A DNA stretch of 13,236 nucleotides, taken from assembly GCA_902477055.1 (NCBI GenBank), contig CABSFY010000064.1, positions 1-13,236 of the forward strand. Direction: 5' to 3'. Made by a program: the position numbers and the translations under genes. Positions 5,353 through 12,646 of this stretch are shown here, piece by piece (the stretch's first letter is position 1; the number at the start of each line of letters is the position of its first letter). The notes below the pieces were generated by a model. It saw only the letters and a list, made by a program, of their open reading frames with translations, did no database searches and was not told the origin of the DNA. The stretch comes from an uncultured Eubacteriales bacterium (GTDB lineage Bacteria > Bacillota > Clostridia > Oscillospirales > Oscillospiraceae).

Positions 5353-6579
5353 ATGTTGAAGCTCAACAGCCTTGACACCAATGTTTTTATCTATCACAGC
5401 AACAACGACGAGACCATCGGCACCGGCGCGAACAAAATCAGCCGCGATGAGCTGATTGCCTCCGGCCGTCTGTGCGCTACCGAATATCTCGGCAAGCAGC
5501 TCGACCCGAAGGGCTTCGTTTCCCGCCTTGCGCAGTTTGGCGGCAGCTACGACGTTGCGGCCCGCAAGCACATGGAGAAGAAGCTCCTGTTCTGTGCGAC
5601 CAAAGCCTACGCGGCGGTCGGCAAGCCCGCTCCGGAGAACGTGGAAGCGGTCAAGAGCGACATGAACCTCTGGAAAGACCCGATTTTCCTGCGCACGATG
5701 TCCTACATTGACGCAGAGGTCGTATCTCCCCTTCTGTACAGCGTCATTTCCGACCTTGGCGGCCAGATGCTGAATCTGCGCAGCGCTCCGGTTGGCCGCA
5801 CGGTTGAAATCAACGTGCAGTCCAACGAGGCGTTCCTGTGGGAGGACAGCGCTCCCGGCTCCGGCCACAGCACCACCAAGAACTACCTGTACGGCGACAC
5901 CATCACCCTCAACCCGAAGATGTACGTCTGCAACGGCACCATCAAGTGGTTCCAGCTCGTCGCTTCGGACAACGGTATGGATGCCGGCTGGTACTACACC
6001 GCCATTATCCGTGGCCTGTGGAGCAAGATCACCGCGCTTTACACCAAGGCGCTGCTGAACGCGGCGACTAACACCATGTACGTCCCCTCCTACCTGACCT
6101 TCGACTCCTACACCTCCGCCAACTGGGCATCCGCGACCACTGCCGCTGCGGTTGCCAACGGCGTTCGCCGCGAGCAGCTGATGGCGTTCGGCAACTACGC
6201 AAGCCTCCAGAAGGTGCTGCCTTCCGGCACCGCCTCTGACGCTGCGCTGACCTATCAGCTCGGCGAGGAATGGATGCGCAACGGCTTCGTGAGCATGGTT
6301 GGCCGCGTGCCGCTGTTCGAGATCATGCCTGCCATGGTTCCCGGCACGGTGAACACCACCGGCACGATGATCGACCTCGACAAGCACCTGTTTATTACCG
6401 CGCGTGTCGGCGACGCGATGGCTCCCATCTACGGCGCGATTGCCGAGGGCTGGCCCGTTGCGATGGAGTACACCCCGTCCGAGACTGCGGACTTTGAGAT
6501 CAGCATCAACATGAGCACGCTCATGGATTTCAAGCCTGTGTTTGCCTCCAAGGTCGCCGTTATCCAGAACGTTATCTAA
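5353..6579 (+). CDS. Major capsid protein
   Basis: The 408-residue protein follows protease, scaffold and decoration genes, as the major capsid protein does in HK97-fold phages. Length, the helix-rich N-terminal region (about 30-110), a central Gly-rich region with PVGRTVEINVQSNEAF, and a C-terminal part with LFITARVGDAMAPIYG and DFEISINMSTLMDF fit such a protein. Its codons are highly biased, suggesting very high expression. The start ATG has AAAAGGAG about 11 bases upstream. After its stop come a stable hairpin and a tRNA-like element instead of a terminator, which may set the 3' end or stability of the capsid message. Identity is by context and character; I cannot align it here. Confidence 0.8.
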   Translation: MLKLNSLDTNVFIYHSNNDETIGTGANKISRDELIASGRLCATEYLGKQLDPKGFVSRLAQFGGSYDVAARKHMEKKLLFCATKAYAAVGKPAPENVEAVKSDMNLWKDPIFLRTMSYIDAEVVSPLLYSVISDLGGQMLNLRSAPVGRTVEINVQSNEAFLWEDSAPGSGHSTTKNYLYGDTITLNPKMYVCNGTIKWFQLVASDNGMDAGWYYTAIIRGLWSKITALYTKALLNAATNTMYVPSYLTFDSYTSANWASATTAAAVANGVRREQLMAFGNYASLQKVLPSGTASDAALTYQLGEEWMRNGFVSMVGRVPLFEIMPAMVPGTVNTTGTMIDLDKHLFITARVGDAMAPIYGAIAEGWPVAMEYTPSETADFEISINMSTLMDFKPVFASKVAVIQNVI

Positions 6580-6593
6580 TCCAAGCCTTTTTC

Positions 6594-6615
6594 GGAGGGC
6601 GGGAAACCGCCCTCC
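6594..6615 (+). repeat. 9-bp GAAA-capped hairpin after the capsid gene
   Basis: GGAGGGCGG and CCGCCCTCC pair perfectly around a GAAA tetraloop, 15 bases after the capsid stop codon. No T-run follows, so it is unlikely to be a classical terminator. It may protect the 3' end of the capsid message from exonucleases. Confidence 0.7.
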
Positions 6616-6622
6616 CCTATCC

Positions 6623-6690
6623 GCCGCTCTGGGATGGTCTCCTTTCGGCAAGTACAGAAAGGCACGACGGTTCGACTCCGTCGAGCGGCA
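6623..6690 (+). ncRNA. tRNA-like element 3 (10-nt anticodon loop) in the late operon
   Basis: The acceptor stem is 7 perfect pairs (6623-6629 GCCGCTC with 6683-6689 GAGCGGC). The T arm is 5 perfect pairs (6666-6670 with 6678-6682) with the canonical loop TTCGACT. Position 6690 is the discriminator A and no CCA is encoded. One linker base leads to a 4-bp D stem (6631-6634 with 6638-6641) whose 3-base loop is TGG. Then comes a 5-bp anticodon stem (6642-6646 with 6657-6661) with a 10-base loop, and a 4-base variable region. The layout matches the element at 12-78. It lies in the gap between the capsid gene and the next gene, so it would be part of the late transcript and could be cut by RNase P or Z. 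Confidence 0.65.
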
Positions 6691-6733
6691 CTTAAAAAAC
6701 GAATTATCACCATAGTTGAGGAGGTAAAAACCT

Positions 6734-7411
6734 ATGGCAGAGACAACGAAGCGAACCTACACGAAGAAAACCACGGCTGCGCCGAAGGAAACCGCTGAAA
6801 CGGCGGCTCCCGCAGCAGAAAAGACCTACACGAAGGCTGAGCTGGACGCTATGATCGCGGCGGCAGTCCAACAGGCTATCGCGAATTATGCTCCCGCACC
6901 GCTCCCCGCGCAGACGGCCGGCGACAGCGTTGTTACCGTGCTGTTTATCGCAGAGGTATCGAAGGAGAACCAGTTGGAGCTTCCGGGCTACGGCGCGATG
7001 CGTCCGAATTCGTATCTGGAAATCCCGAAGAAGGAGTTTGGAGGCAAGTTCATGTCGCCGCTGGCACGGCTCCTGATTGATAAGCGCCATATTCTGGTGG
7101 TGGACGGGCTGACGGAGGACGAAAGAATCCGCTGGAACTGCGACTACAAGGACGGCGAGGTGCTGTCCGAGCGCGTATTTGACCACATGCTGGACTTTGA
7201 CACCGCGCAGTTGTGTGACATCGTTTCCCATCTTTGCGACGAACACAAGCGCTTTGTGTGCCGCAGAATCACGCAGGCGCGGGTAGACAAGGACAACCGG
7301 CTCTCTCTTGACCGCGTGAAGGCGGTAAATGCGCTGACGACCCACATTGTGGAGGGCGGCCTTTTGCAGCCGGTCATTGAGGATTTTGCAAAGGAACTCG
7401 TGAAGAAGTAA
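6734..7411 (+). CDS. Uncharacterised late structural-region protein
   Basis: The 225-residue product starts with a basic, low-complexity arm rich in Lys, Thr and Ala (1-33), then a helix (KAELDAMIAAAVQQAIANY, about 34-52) and a Pro/Ala hinge (53-62). A folded domain of about 160 residues follows, beginning with two beta strands (SVVTVLFIAEV). The C-terminal half is charged and helical, with a cysteine at position 159. The start has GGAGG 9 bases upstream. It follows the tRNA-like element and precedes a possible connector gene. I do not recognise it; a head-completion or ejected protein is possible. Confidence 0.6.
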   Translation: MAETTKRTYTKKTTAAPKETAETAAPAAEKTYTKAELDAMIAAAVQQAIANYAPAPLPAQTAGDSVVTVLFIAEVSKENQLELPGYGAMRPNSYLEIPKKEFGGKFMSPLARLLIDKRHILVVDGLTEDERIRWNCDYKDGEVLSERVFDHMLDFDTAQLCDIVSHLCDEHKRFVCRRITQARVDKDNRLSLDRVKAVNALTTHIVEGGLLQPVIEDFAKELVKK

Positions 7412-7468
7412 GCAAATCTACGCGATTTCCCCATAAAAAATAAGACTATTTCAAAGGAAGTGACCAAC

Positions 7469-8170
7469 GTGACGACAAGTTGGAGCGACATTCTCACCGC
7501 AGCGCTCACGGTTATCAACGATATTCGGTGGAGAAAGCAGCTTGCGACCAATGCGGCAGAGTTCTACCGAGCGAAATCCGCCTATGTCACAATGGCGCTT
7601 CCTTTGCTCTGCCGTCCTCCGGAGCTGCTACAGCACATGCAAAGCGGATTGGTGGAGCCGGAATACGCCTCGATGGAATGGAGAGTATCGGAAAACGACA
7701 CCACCGGCGAGAAGGTTGAAATATCTACCGGATTGGTAGGCTTTGAGCTGATGAGCGTGTCGATGCTCCTGCCGGACGGAACCGGCGCGATTGCCTATCC
7801 GAACGCAACCTATGACGCAGGGAGCGGGAAAATCACGTTCCCGCCGCAGGACGCAAGCGGCGTGGTCTACAGCATCGACTTTTACACGGACGGGCAGTTC
7901 CAAGACCTGACCTTTACGCAAAAGCGGCTGCTGGCGCTGGCCGTGGCGGTGGTGTGGGACGAGCATTTTGACCGAGACTGGCTGAACAGAACGCCGAAAA
8001 TCCACGACGCAAGCTTTGAAACCGTGAACGAGGCGAACTACACAGATAAATCATCCAAAAGCCGCAGTGAAAGCAGGGCAATCTTCGAGGACGAGCTTCG
8101 GAAGTATGAGCAAAACTGCGCATACGTCGCCACGATGCCGAAAGCGCCCCCGCGCGTCACACTGATTTAG
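7469..8170 (+). CDS. Possible head-tail connector / adaptor protein, GTG start
   Basis: The 233-residue protein begins with a helical part (TTSWSDILTAALTVINDIRW to about residue 55), then a beta-rich domain (about 60-150) and a C-terminal helical tail. Adaptor proteins that dock to the portal often mix such parts, and the gene lies where they occur, between capsid and fibres. A GTG at 7460 is also in frame but overlaps the AAAGGAAG ribosome site. GTG at 7469 is correctly spaced, so I prefer it. The next gene starts 11 bases later. The function is inferred from position only. Confidence 0.5.
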   Translation: MTTSWSDILTAALTVINDIRWRKQLATNAAEFYRAKSAYVTMALPLLCRPPELLQHMQSGLVEPEYASMEWRVSENDTTGEKVEISTGLVGFELMSVSMLLPDGTGAIAYPNATYDAGSGKITFPPQDASGVVYSIDFYTDGQFQDLTFTQKRLLALAVAVVWDEHFDRDWLNRTPKIHDASFETVNEANYTDKSSKSRSESRAIFEDELRKYEQNCAYVATMPKAPPRVTLI

Positions 8171-8181
8171 GAGGTGCTGAA

Positions 8182-8991
8182 ATGGCAGAGGTTTTTCTGA
8201 AGGGCTCGGCTTATTCCATCCCATTCCTTGTAAAAAGCGGGAAAACAACCATCACAAACGAAAACGTCGCCAGCGTTCGGCTGGGGCTTGGCAACCTGAC
8301 GGCAAGCTGGCCGGGCGGACGGCTCCGCTACAGCGGCGGGTACTGGCTTTTCCCGGTGACGCAGGCCCAGAGCTACGCGCTGCCGCAGGGCGAAACCTAC
8401 TATCAGGCGCAGATTCAAATGGCCAGCGGAGAGACGTTTTCCTCGAAACGGCAATGCATCTTCGTTGACGGCACAATCTTCCGAACGCCATTCGGCGAGA
8501 CGCAGTTGGCCACGCCCGAAACGGCAGACGCGCAGCCGATTCCGGCGCAAATCGAGCCAAAGCCTGAGCAAATCGCGGTGGAAATCCAGACGCTTGGCGG
8601 TGGGCTGCCGTCGAGTTATGTGCTTCCTCCGGCAACGAGCGACAAGCTGGGCGGCGTAAAGGCTGACCCCGCGACCGAGCAAGATACCGTCCCCGTAAGA
8701 ATTGGGAAAGATGAAAAGCTCTATGCAGAAAATCAGCTCCCGACCGTTACCGAGGAGGACAACGGGAAGGTTCTGGGCGTGGTGGACGGGAAAATTGGTC
8801 TGATCTCGGGCGGTGGCGCGATTTACGAAGGCCCCTATAAGGTATCGCCCATCTTTGACGACCCTACCGATCTGCCGACAGAGGGAAAGCTCATGGCGCA
8901 GGACGTTACGGTAAATCCCATCGGCCTTTCTAGGACGAGCAATCCTAGCGGAGGGCAAACTATTTTTATTGGAGGAATCACAAATGGCTAA
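8182..8991 (+). CDS. Tail fibre / baseplate-type structural protein
   Basis: The 269-residue protein has an N-terminal beta domain (about 1-95). A Pro-rich linker follows, then a segment common in phage fibres, YVLPPATSDKLGGVK (146-160) with PVRIGKDEKLY after it, and EEDNGKVLGVVDGKIGL (191-207). It closes with a short beta module ending PSGGQTIFIGG, which also ends the next protein. The start has GGAGGTG upstream and the end overlaps the next gene by 8 bases (ATGGCTAA), so the two are translationally coupled. It probably anchors or joins fibres at the virion tip. The family name is not certain. Confidence 0.7.
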   Translation: MAEVFLKGSAYSIPFLVKSGKTTITNENVASVRLGLGNLTASWPGGRLRYSGGYWLFPVTQAQSYALPQGETYYQAQIQMASGETFSSKRQCIFVDGTIFRTPFGETQLATPETADAQPIPAQIEPKPEQIAVEIQTLGGGLPSSYVLPPATSDKLGGVKADPATEQDTVPVRIGKDEKLYAENQLPTVTEEDNGKVLGVVDGKIGLISGGGAIYEGPYKVSPIFDDPTDLPTEGKLMAQDVTVNPIGLSRTSNPSGGQTIFIGGITNG

Positions 8992-9571
8992 CCAGTACGC
9001 AAACAAGGTCGTGCTTGCCAACGGTACCACGCTCATCGACTTAACTGCCGATACCGTAGTCGCTGACAAGTTACTCAAGGGCTACACCGCCCACGACAAA
9101 TCCGGCGCTATTATCACCGGCACCAGCACCTTTGACGCAGACACCAGCGATGCTACTGCCGGTGCAGCGGAAATCCTGCTCGGTAAGACCGCTTATGTGT
9201 CCGGACAGAAAATCACCGGCACGATGCCCAACAACGGCGCAAAGACCCTGAACATCACCAAGGCCGACACGCCGGTTACCATCCCCATGGGCTACCACGA
9301 CGGCTCCGGCAAGGCACAGATCGACCCGACCGAGCAGGCGAAGATCATTGCCGCGAACATCCGCGAGGGCGTGACCATCCTCGGTGTCGAAGGTGCGATG
9401 AGCGGCTCTGAGGACATGAAGCCGCAGGCCAAAACCATCACCCCGACGTTTGCGGCGCAGGAGGTTCTTCCCGATGAGGGATACAACTGTCTGTCGCAGG
9501 TCACAGTCAACGCAATCCCCGTGGCTCGCGTTGACAACGCGCAGGGAGGTCAGACCGTCACCATCGGCTGA
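8984..9571 (+). CDS. Fibre protein with shared N-terminal anchor
   Basis: The 195-residue protein starts with an anchor, VVLANGTTLIDLTADTV then LLKGYTAHDKSGAIITGT, which returns with changes at the start of the next fibre. A second unit, EILLGKTAYVSGQKITGT, repeats the pattern. The C-terminal part (about 150-195) is the VTVN..GGQTVTIG beta module also seen at the end of the upstream protein. ATG 8984 has GGAGG 9 bases upstream; an earlier in-frame ATG at 8969 precedes that site. I read it as a modular fibre or spike subunit in a cluster grown by duplication. Confidence 0.7.
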   Translation: MANQYANKVVLANGTTLIDLTADTVVADKLLKGYTAHDKSGAIITGTSTFDADTSDATAGAAEILLGKTAYVSGQKITGTMPNNGAKTLNITKADTPVTIPMGYHDGSGKAQIDPTEQAKIIAANIREGVTILGVEGAMSGSEDMKPQAKTITPTFAAQEVLPDEGYNCLSQVTVNAIPVARVDNAQGGQTVTIG

Positions 9572-9602
9572 ACCGCTACTCGGAACAGAAAGGAAAGCAG
9601 AA

Positions 9603-11519
9603 ATGGCAGCGAATAAAGTTATTGTCAATAACCAGACGATTCTTGATTTGACCGCTGATACTGTCACGGCGGCGACGCTCAAAAAGGGCGTCACCGCCCA
9701 TGACGCAAGCGGGGCGCAGATTACCGGCACGCTGGAAAGCGGCGGCGGCTCCACCAGCGAAACTTGGGTGCTAGATAGCGCAGCATATGACCCCAGCGGC
9801 ACTGGCGCGGAATTTAATGCAGTTTTTACTTCCAATGGGCTATCTTTTAGTTCAATTCGGCTAACAACAAATTTCCGGAGACAGATATCGTATGATAGCA
9901 CTGTAGTAAAAGCGTTCGATGAATGGACTTCCCAAGCCTACCGGAAACTTACATTTGCTACCGCGCCGACCGGAGATTTGCTGACGTGGCTCGAAAAGTG
10001 TGGCGTAAAGCAACCCGCGAACCTCGCCGTCCAGCCGTCGAAGGATGTCACCATTACCTCGAACGGCACGACCGAAATTATGCCGGACGCGCCGTATGAC
10101 GTGATGGAAAAGGCGAATGTGACCGTGGATGTGGCGACGGGCGGCGGTACGACGGCGGTCTCCTCGAAGGACATCAACTTCTACGACTACGACGGCACCT
10201 GCGTTGCGGCGTGGTCACTATCGGAACTGGCGGGAAAAACCGCGCTGCCGGACTACCCTACCCACGACGGGATGACGTGCCAAGGCTGGAACTGGACGCT
10301 GGCAGACCTGAAGGCAGAAAACGCCAAGATGAACGTCGGCGCGATGTATATCACCACAGACGGAAAGACGAGAATTCACATCACGCTCCAAGAGGGCCGC
10401 AAAAGTCCGATGCTGGGCGTTTGCCCGAACGGAACGGTAACAGTGGACTGGGGCGACGGCACCACGCCAAACACGCTGACCGGGACAAGTGTTAGCACCG
10501 TCAAATTGACACCGACGCACAATTACGCTGCGGCGGGGGATTATGTGATTACGCTGACGGTAAATGGGACGTTTGGTATTGTTGGGGCCTACGGAGGAGG
10601 GAGACTACTTTGTTATAGTAAAGCCAACGATAACAGGAATCGCGCCTATCAGAATGCAATTCAGCGCGTTTTTCTTGGGGACGGCGTTACCAGCATCGGC
10701 AACGATGCGTTCCAATACTGTGGCAGCCTCGCTCAGATAACGCTACCGAGCGGCGTTACCAGCATCGGCAAGGAAGCGTTCCAACTCTGCCGCAGTCTCG
10801 CTCAGATAACGCTACCGAGCGGCGTTACCAGCATCAGCGACTACGCGCTCTCCTCCTGTGACAGCCTCGCTCAGATAACGCTACCGAGCGGCGTTACCAG
10901 CATCGGCAACTACGCGCTATCCTCCTGTGGCAGCCTCGCTCAGATAACGCTACCGAGCGGCGTTACCAGCATCGGCAACTACGCGTTTTACAACTGCTAC
11001 GCTCTCGCTCAGATAACGCTACCGAGCGGCGTTACCAGCATCGGCAACTATGCGTTCTCCGGCTGCTACGCTCTCGCTCAGATAACGCTACCGAGCGGCG
11101 TTACCAGCATCGGCTACTACGCGTTCAACAACTGCCGCAGTCTCGCTCAGATAACGCTACCGAGCGGCGTTACCAGCATCGGCAACTACGCGTTTTACAA
11201 CTGCTACGCTCTCGCTCAGATAACGCTACCGAGCGGCGTTACCAGCATCGGCATCGAAATGCTTTACAACTGCTACAGCCTCGCTCAGATAACGCTACCG
11301 AGCGGCGTTACCAGCATCGGCAAGCAAGCGTTCCAATACTGCGGAAGCATGGCTTTCTACGACTTTACCGCCTGCACGGCAGTCCCGACACTGGACAACA
11401 CAAACGCCTTTAACGGCATCGCCGCTGACTGCCAAATCCGCGTTCCGGCAGCGCTTTTGAACGAATGGAAGGCAGCGACAAACTGGGCGACATACGCGAG
11501 CCATATTGTGGGGGTATAA
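9603..11519 (+). CDS. BspA-type LRR fibre / receptor-binding protein with PKD-like domain
   Basis: The 638-residue protein has this order: anchor (1-43, IVNNQTILDLTADTV, HDASGAQITGT) shared with the upstream fibre; beta region (50-145); a beta module like the one upstream (about 148-177); a further domain (185-265); a PKD-like Ig fold (about 275-322, TVTVDWGDGTT and THNYAAAGDYVITL); ten 23-residue BspA/LRR_5 repeats (361-590, consensus GVTSIGNYAFYNCYALAQITLPS); and a C-terminal cap (591-638, ending WATYASHIVGV). No signal peptide is present. BspA repeats bind surface ligands; on a virion this is probably the receptor-binding or glycan-binding fibre. ATG 9603 is preceded by AGGAAAG. The repeat DNA is remarkably uniform. 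Confidence 0.85.
   Translation: MAANKVIVNNQTILDLTADTVTAATLKKGVTAHDASGAQITGTLESGGGSTSETWVLDSAAYDPSGTGAEFNAVFTSNGLSFSSIRLTTNFRRQISYDSTVVKAFDEWTSQAYRKLTFATAPTGDLLTWLEKCGVKQPANLAVQPSKDVTITSNGTTEIMPDAPYDVMEKANVTVDVATGGGTTAVSSKDINFYDYDGTCVAAWSLSELAGKTALPDYPTHDGMTCQGWNWTLADLKAENAKMNVGAMYITTDGKTRIHITLQEGRKSPMLGVCPNGTVTVDWGDGTTPNTLTGTSVSTVKLTPTHNYAAAGDYVITLTVNGTFGIVGAYGGGRLLCYSKANDNRNRAYQNAIQRVFLGDGVTSIGNDAFQYCGSLAQITLPSGVTSIGKEAFQLCRSLAQITLPSGVTSISDYALSSCDSLAQITLPSGVTSIGNYALSSCGSLAQITLPSGVTSIGNYAFYNCYALAQITLPSGVTSIGNYAFSGCYALAQITLPSGVTSIGYYAFNNCRSLAQITLPSGVTSIGNYAFYNCYALAQITLPSGVTSIGIEMLYNCYSLAQITLPSGVTSIGKQAFQYCGSMAFYDFTACTAVPTLDNTNAFNGIAADCQIRVPAALLNEWKAATNWATYASHIVGV
10683..11372 (+). repeat. Ten tandem 69-bp LRR-coding repeats
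   Basis: Ten in-frame 69-base units. In nine, a 42-base core coding LAQITLPSGVTSIG is nearly identical, with synonymous sites conserved and one G-to-S change, while the remaining 27 bases vary between units. Units 5 and 8 are identical throughout. The last unit departs after its variable part into the C-terminal cap. Confidence 0.95.
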
Positions 11520-11522
11520 CGA

Positions 11523-11777
11523 ATGATCTACTTACACGAGCAGCAGCTCGACGAGCGCCTTGTGCGGCACTGGGCATCCGACAGTGAAACCGGCGGGGAG
11601 GCCACGCACTATCTGCGTCAGATCGAGACCGGCATTCTCTACAGCGAGGCGGTAGATGTCATCCCGTGCCGGTATACCTATGAGGCGACGGAGACACCGA
11701 TTGAGGACGATACAAGCGACGAGGCGACGGAGCCGGACTACCTTGCCGCACTCGCGGAACTTGGGGTGACAGAGTGA
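11523..11777 (+). CDS. Small acidic phage protein
   Basis: The 84-residue product (start MIYLHEQQLDERL, end LAALAELGVTE) is acidic. It has no membrane segment or cysteine pair; its single cysteine is in IPCRYTY. It begins 3 bases after the fibre stop and overlaps the next gene by 4 bases (GTGA). The ribosome site is weak (GGGGG). Short proteins after the last fibre gene are often fibre chaperones or unstudied tail proteins; I cannot choose between these. Confidence 0.65.
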   Translation: MIYLHEQQLDERLVRHWASDSETGGEATHYLRQIETGILYSEAVDVIPCRYTYEATETPIEDDTSDEATEPDYLAALAELGVTE

Positions 11778-11935
11778 AGAAGAAGGAACTGAAGGAAAAA
11801 ACTGCGGCGGTCAAGGACGCGACACGGGTTGCGTTGCAGCTTTTATATGACAACATCAACAAGGGACAGCAGAAGCAGCTCGTCAAGCGAGAGGAAATCA
11901 AGGCATTATTTGACCGTTACGGCGTGGCATACTAA
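11774..11935 (+). CDS. Small basic helical phage protein, GTG start
   Basis: GTG 11774 overlaps the upstream stop in GTGA and the frame ends at TAA 11933-11935, giving 53 residues. The protein starts MKKKELKEKTAAVKDATR and ends ALFDRYGVAY. It is highly charged, helical and without membrane segments. A GGGGTG site lies upstream. Short proteins ending in a similar FDRYGV motif occur next to fibre and lysis genes in Firmicute phages, as I recall. No function is known to me. Confidence 0.7.
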   Translation: MKKKELKEKTAAVKDATRVALQLLYDNINKGQQKQLVKREEIKALFDRYGVAY

Positions 11936-11950
11936 GTCGCGCCTTCCAAT

Positions 11951-11970
11951 GGAGCCGAGAAGTCGGCTCC
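11951..11970 (+). repeat. 8-bp intergenic hairpin
   Basis: GGAGCCGA and TCGGCTCC pair perfectly around GAAG, 15 bases after the preceding stop. An A-run rather than a T-run follows, so it is not a plus-strand terminator. It resembles the post-capsid hairpin at 6594-6615 and may protect or separate parts of the message. Confidence 0.6.
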
Positions 11971-12003
11971 GCTTAAAAAAACTGTTTGCAGGAGGCGTTG
12001 CGC

Positions 12004-12285
12004 TTGGACGCTCAAGAAATCTTAACCCTTATCGGCGAGTTGGTCGCTCTTATCGGAACCATTACCGCCTGCGCCGTGAGCATCGGCAAGGTCATGAGCG
12101 GGACGAAATGCCTGCTGCGAAGCGAGATGCTGCGAATCTACTACAAGCACAAGGATACCCAGCAGATACGGCAGTATGAGTATGAAAACTTCGTGTACCT
12201 TTACGAAGCATACAAAAAACTGGGCGGCAACTCGTTTATTGACAAAATCTATCTTGAGGTAAGGACGTGGGAGGTCACGTCGTGA
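12004..12285 (+). CDS. Small membrane protein near the lysis genes, TTG start
   Basis: The 93-residue protein has one N-terminal membrane segment (about residues 5-27, ILTLIGELVALIGTITACAV). A basic, aromatic helical domain follows (KCLLRSEMLRIYYKHK, then NFVYLYEAYKKLGGNSFIDKIYLEV). TTG 12004 is chosen because GGAGG (11991-11995) sits 8 bases upstream; earlier in-frame TTGs overlap or precede that site. Similar single-TM phage proteins are found beside holin and amidase genes. A lysis accessory, holin-like or antiholin role is possible but not shown. Confidence 0.65.
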   Translation: MDAQEILTLIGELVALIGTITACAVSIGKVMSGTKCLLRSEMLRIYYKHKDTQQIRQYEYENFVYLYEAYKKLGGNSFIDKIYLEVRTWEVTS

Positions 12286-12307
12286 GCCGGGCGAAGGGAG
12301 CGGAAAA

Positions 12308-12517
12308 ATGAAGAAGGAATACCAATTCGGGACGGTCCTCTACGACGAGCAAGAGCACCTGATCCGCTGCATGGCCTGCAAACGGCCGGTCAACGAGAAA
12401 AAGCTCCTGTTCCGACACGACGGACAGTGGGTGTGTGGGAAGTGCCTGTGCGGCGTTGAGAACACCCCTACGCAATGCACACTTTGCAGCACCGCGAAGG
12501 CTGCTGTGGAGGGATAA
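12308..12517 (+). CDS. Small zinc-binding protein (three CxxC pairs)
   Basis: The 69-residue protein has CxxC pairs at 21-24, 43-46 and 57-60 plus a cysteine at 48, so it probably binds one or two zinc ions as a zinc ribbon or treble clef. The start has AGGGAG upstream. It lies between the membrane protein and the holin, a position where I would not expect a nucleic-acid-like finger. It may regulate late genes or act on a host factor. No family is recognised. Confidence 0.65.
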   Translation: MKKEYQFGTVLYDEQEHLIRCMACKRPVNEKKLLFRHDGQWVCGKCLCGVENTPTQCTLCSTAKAAVEG

Positions 12518-12525
12518 GGCACGGC

Positions 12526-12616
12526 AACCCCTCAGTCAGCTTTGCTGACAGCTCCCCTTACACAGGGGAGCCGATGGAAAACGGATTGCTACGGCGGGCG
12601 CTGCCCGCTTTGCAAT
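12526..12616 (+). repeat. Host-type palindromic intergenic repeat
   Basis: The stretch has three stem units. GTCAGC/GCTGAC (12535-12549) has loop TTT. GCTCCCCT/AGGGGAGC (12551-12571) has loop TACAC. GCGGGC/GCCCGC (12594-12608) lies within ATTGC/GCAAT (12585-12616). From memory, closely similar elements are dispersed in many Oscillospiraceae genomes such as Faecalibacterium. It lies between the Zn-protein and the holin, and looks like an insertion from the host pool. Confidence 0.65.
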
Positions 12617-12646
12617 GACAGACCTGAAAGAAAGGAGAAAACAACT

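Noticed and set aside
3867..5381. 504-codon open frame on the minus strand
   Set aside because: It lies opposite the scaffold and decoration genes, which have good starts, ribosome sites and order. Its composition (Val, Gly, Arg, Ala-rich without domain pattern) is that of the antisense of C-ending codons.
5281..6651. 456-codon open frame on the minus strand
   Set aside because: It is antisense to the major capsid gene and arises from that gene's strong codon bias; there is no recognisable motif.
10683..11372. CRISPR-like array (42-base repeats with 27-base spacers)
   Set aside because: The pattern is in frame and codes for BspA leucine-rich repeats with a strict 23-residue period.
9603..11519. 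Diversity-generating retroelement target
   Set aside because: No reverse transcriptase or template repeat is visible in the window, and the variable windows do not show an adenine-only pattern.
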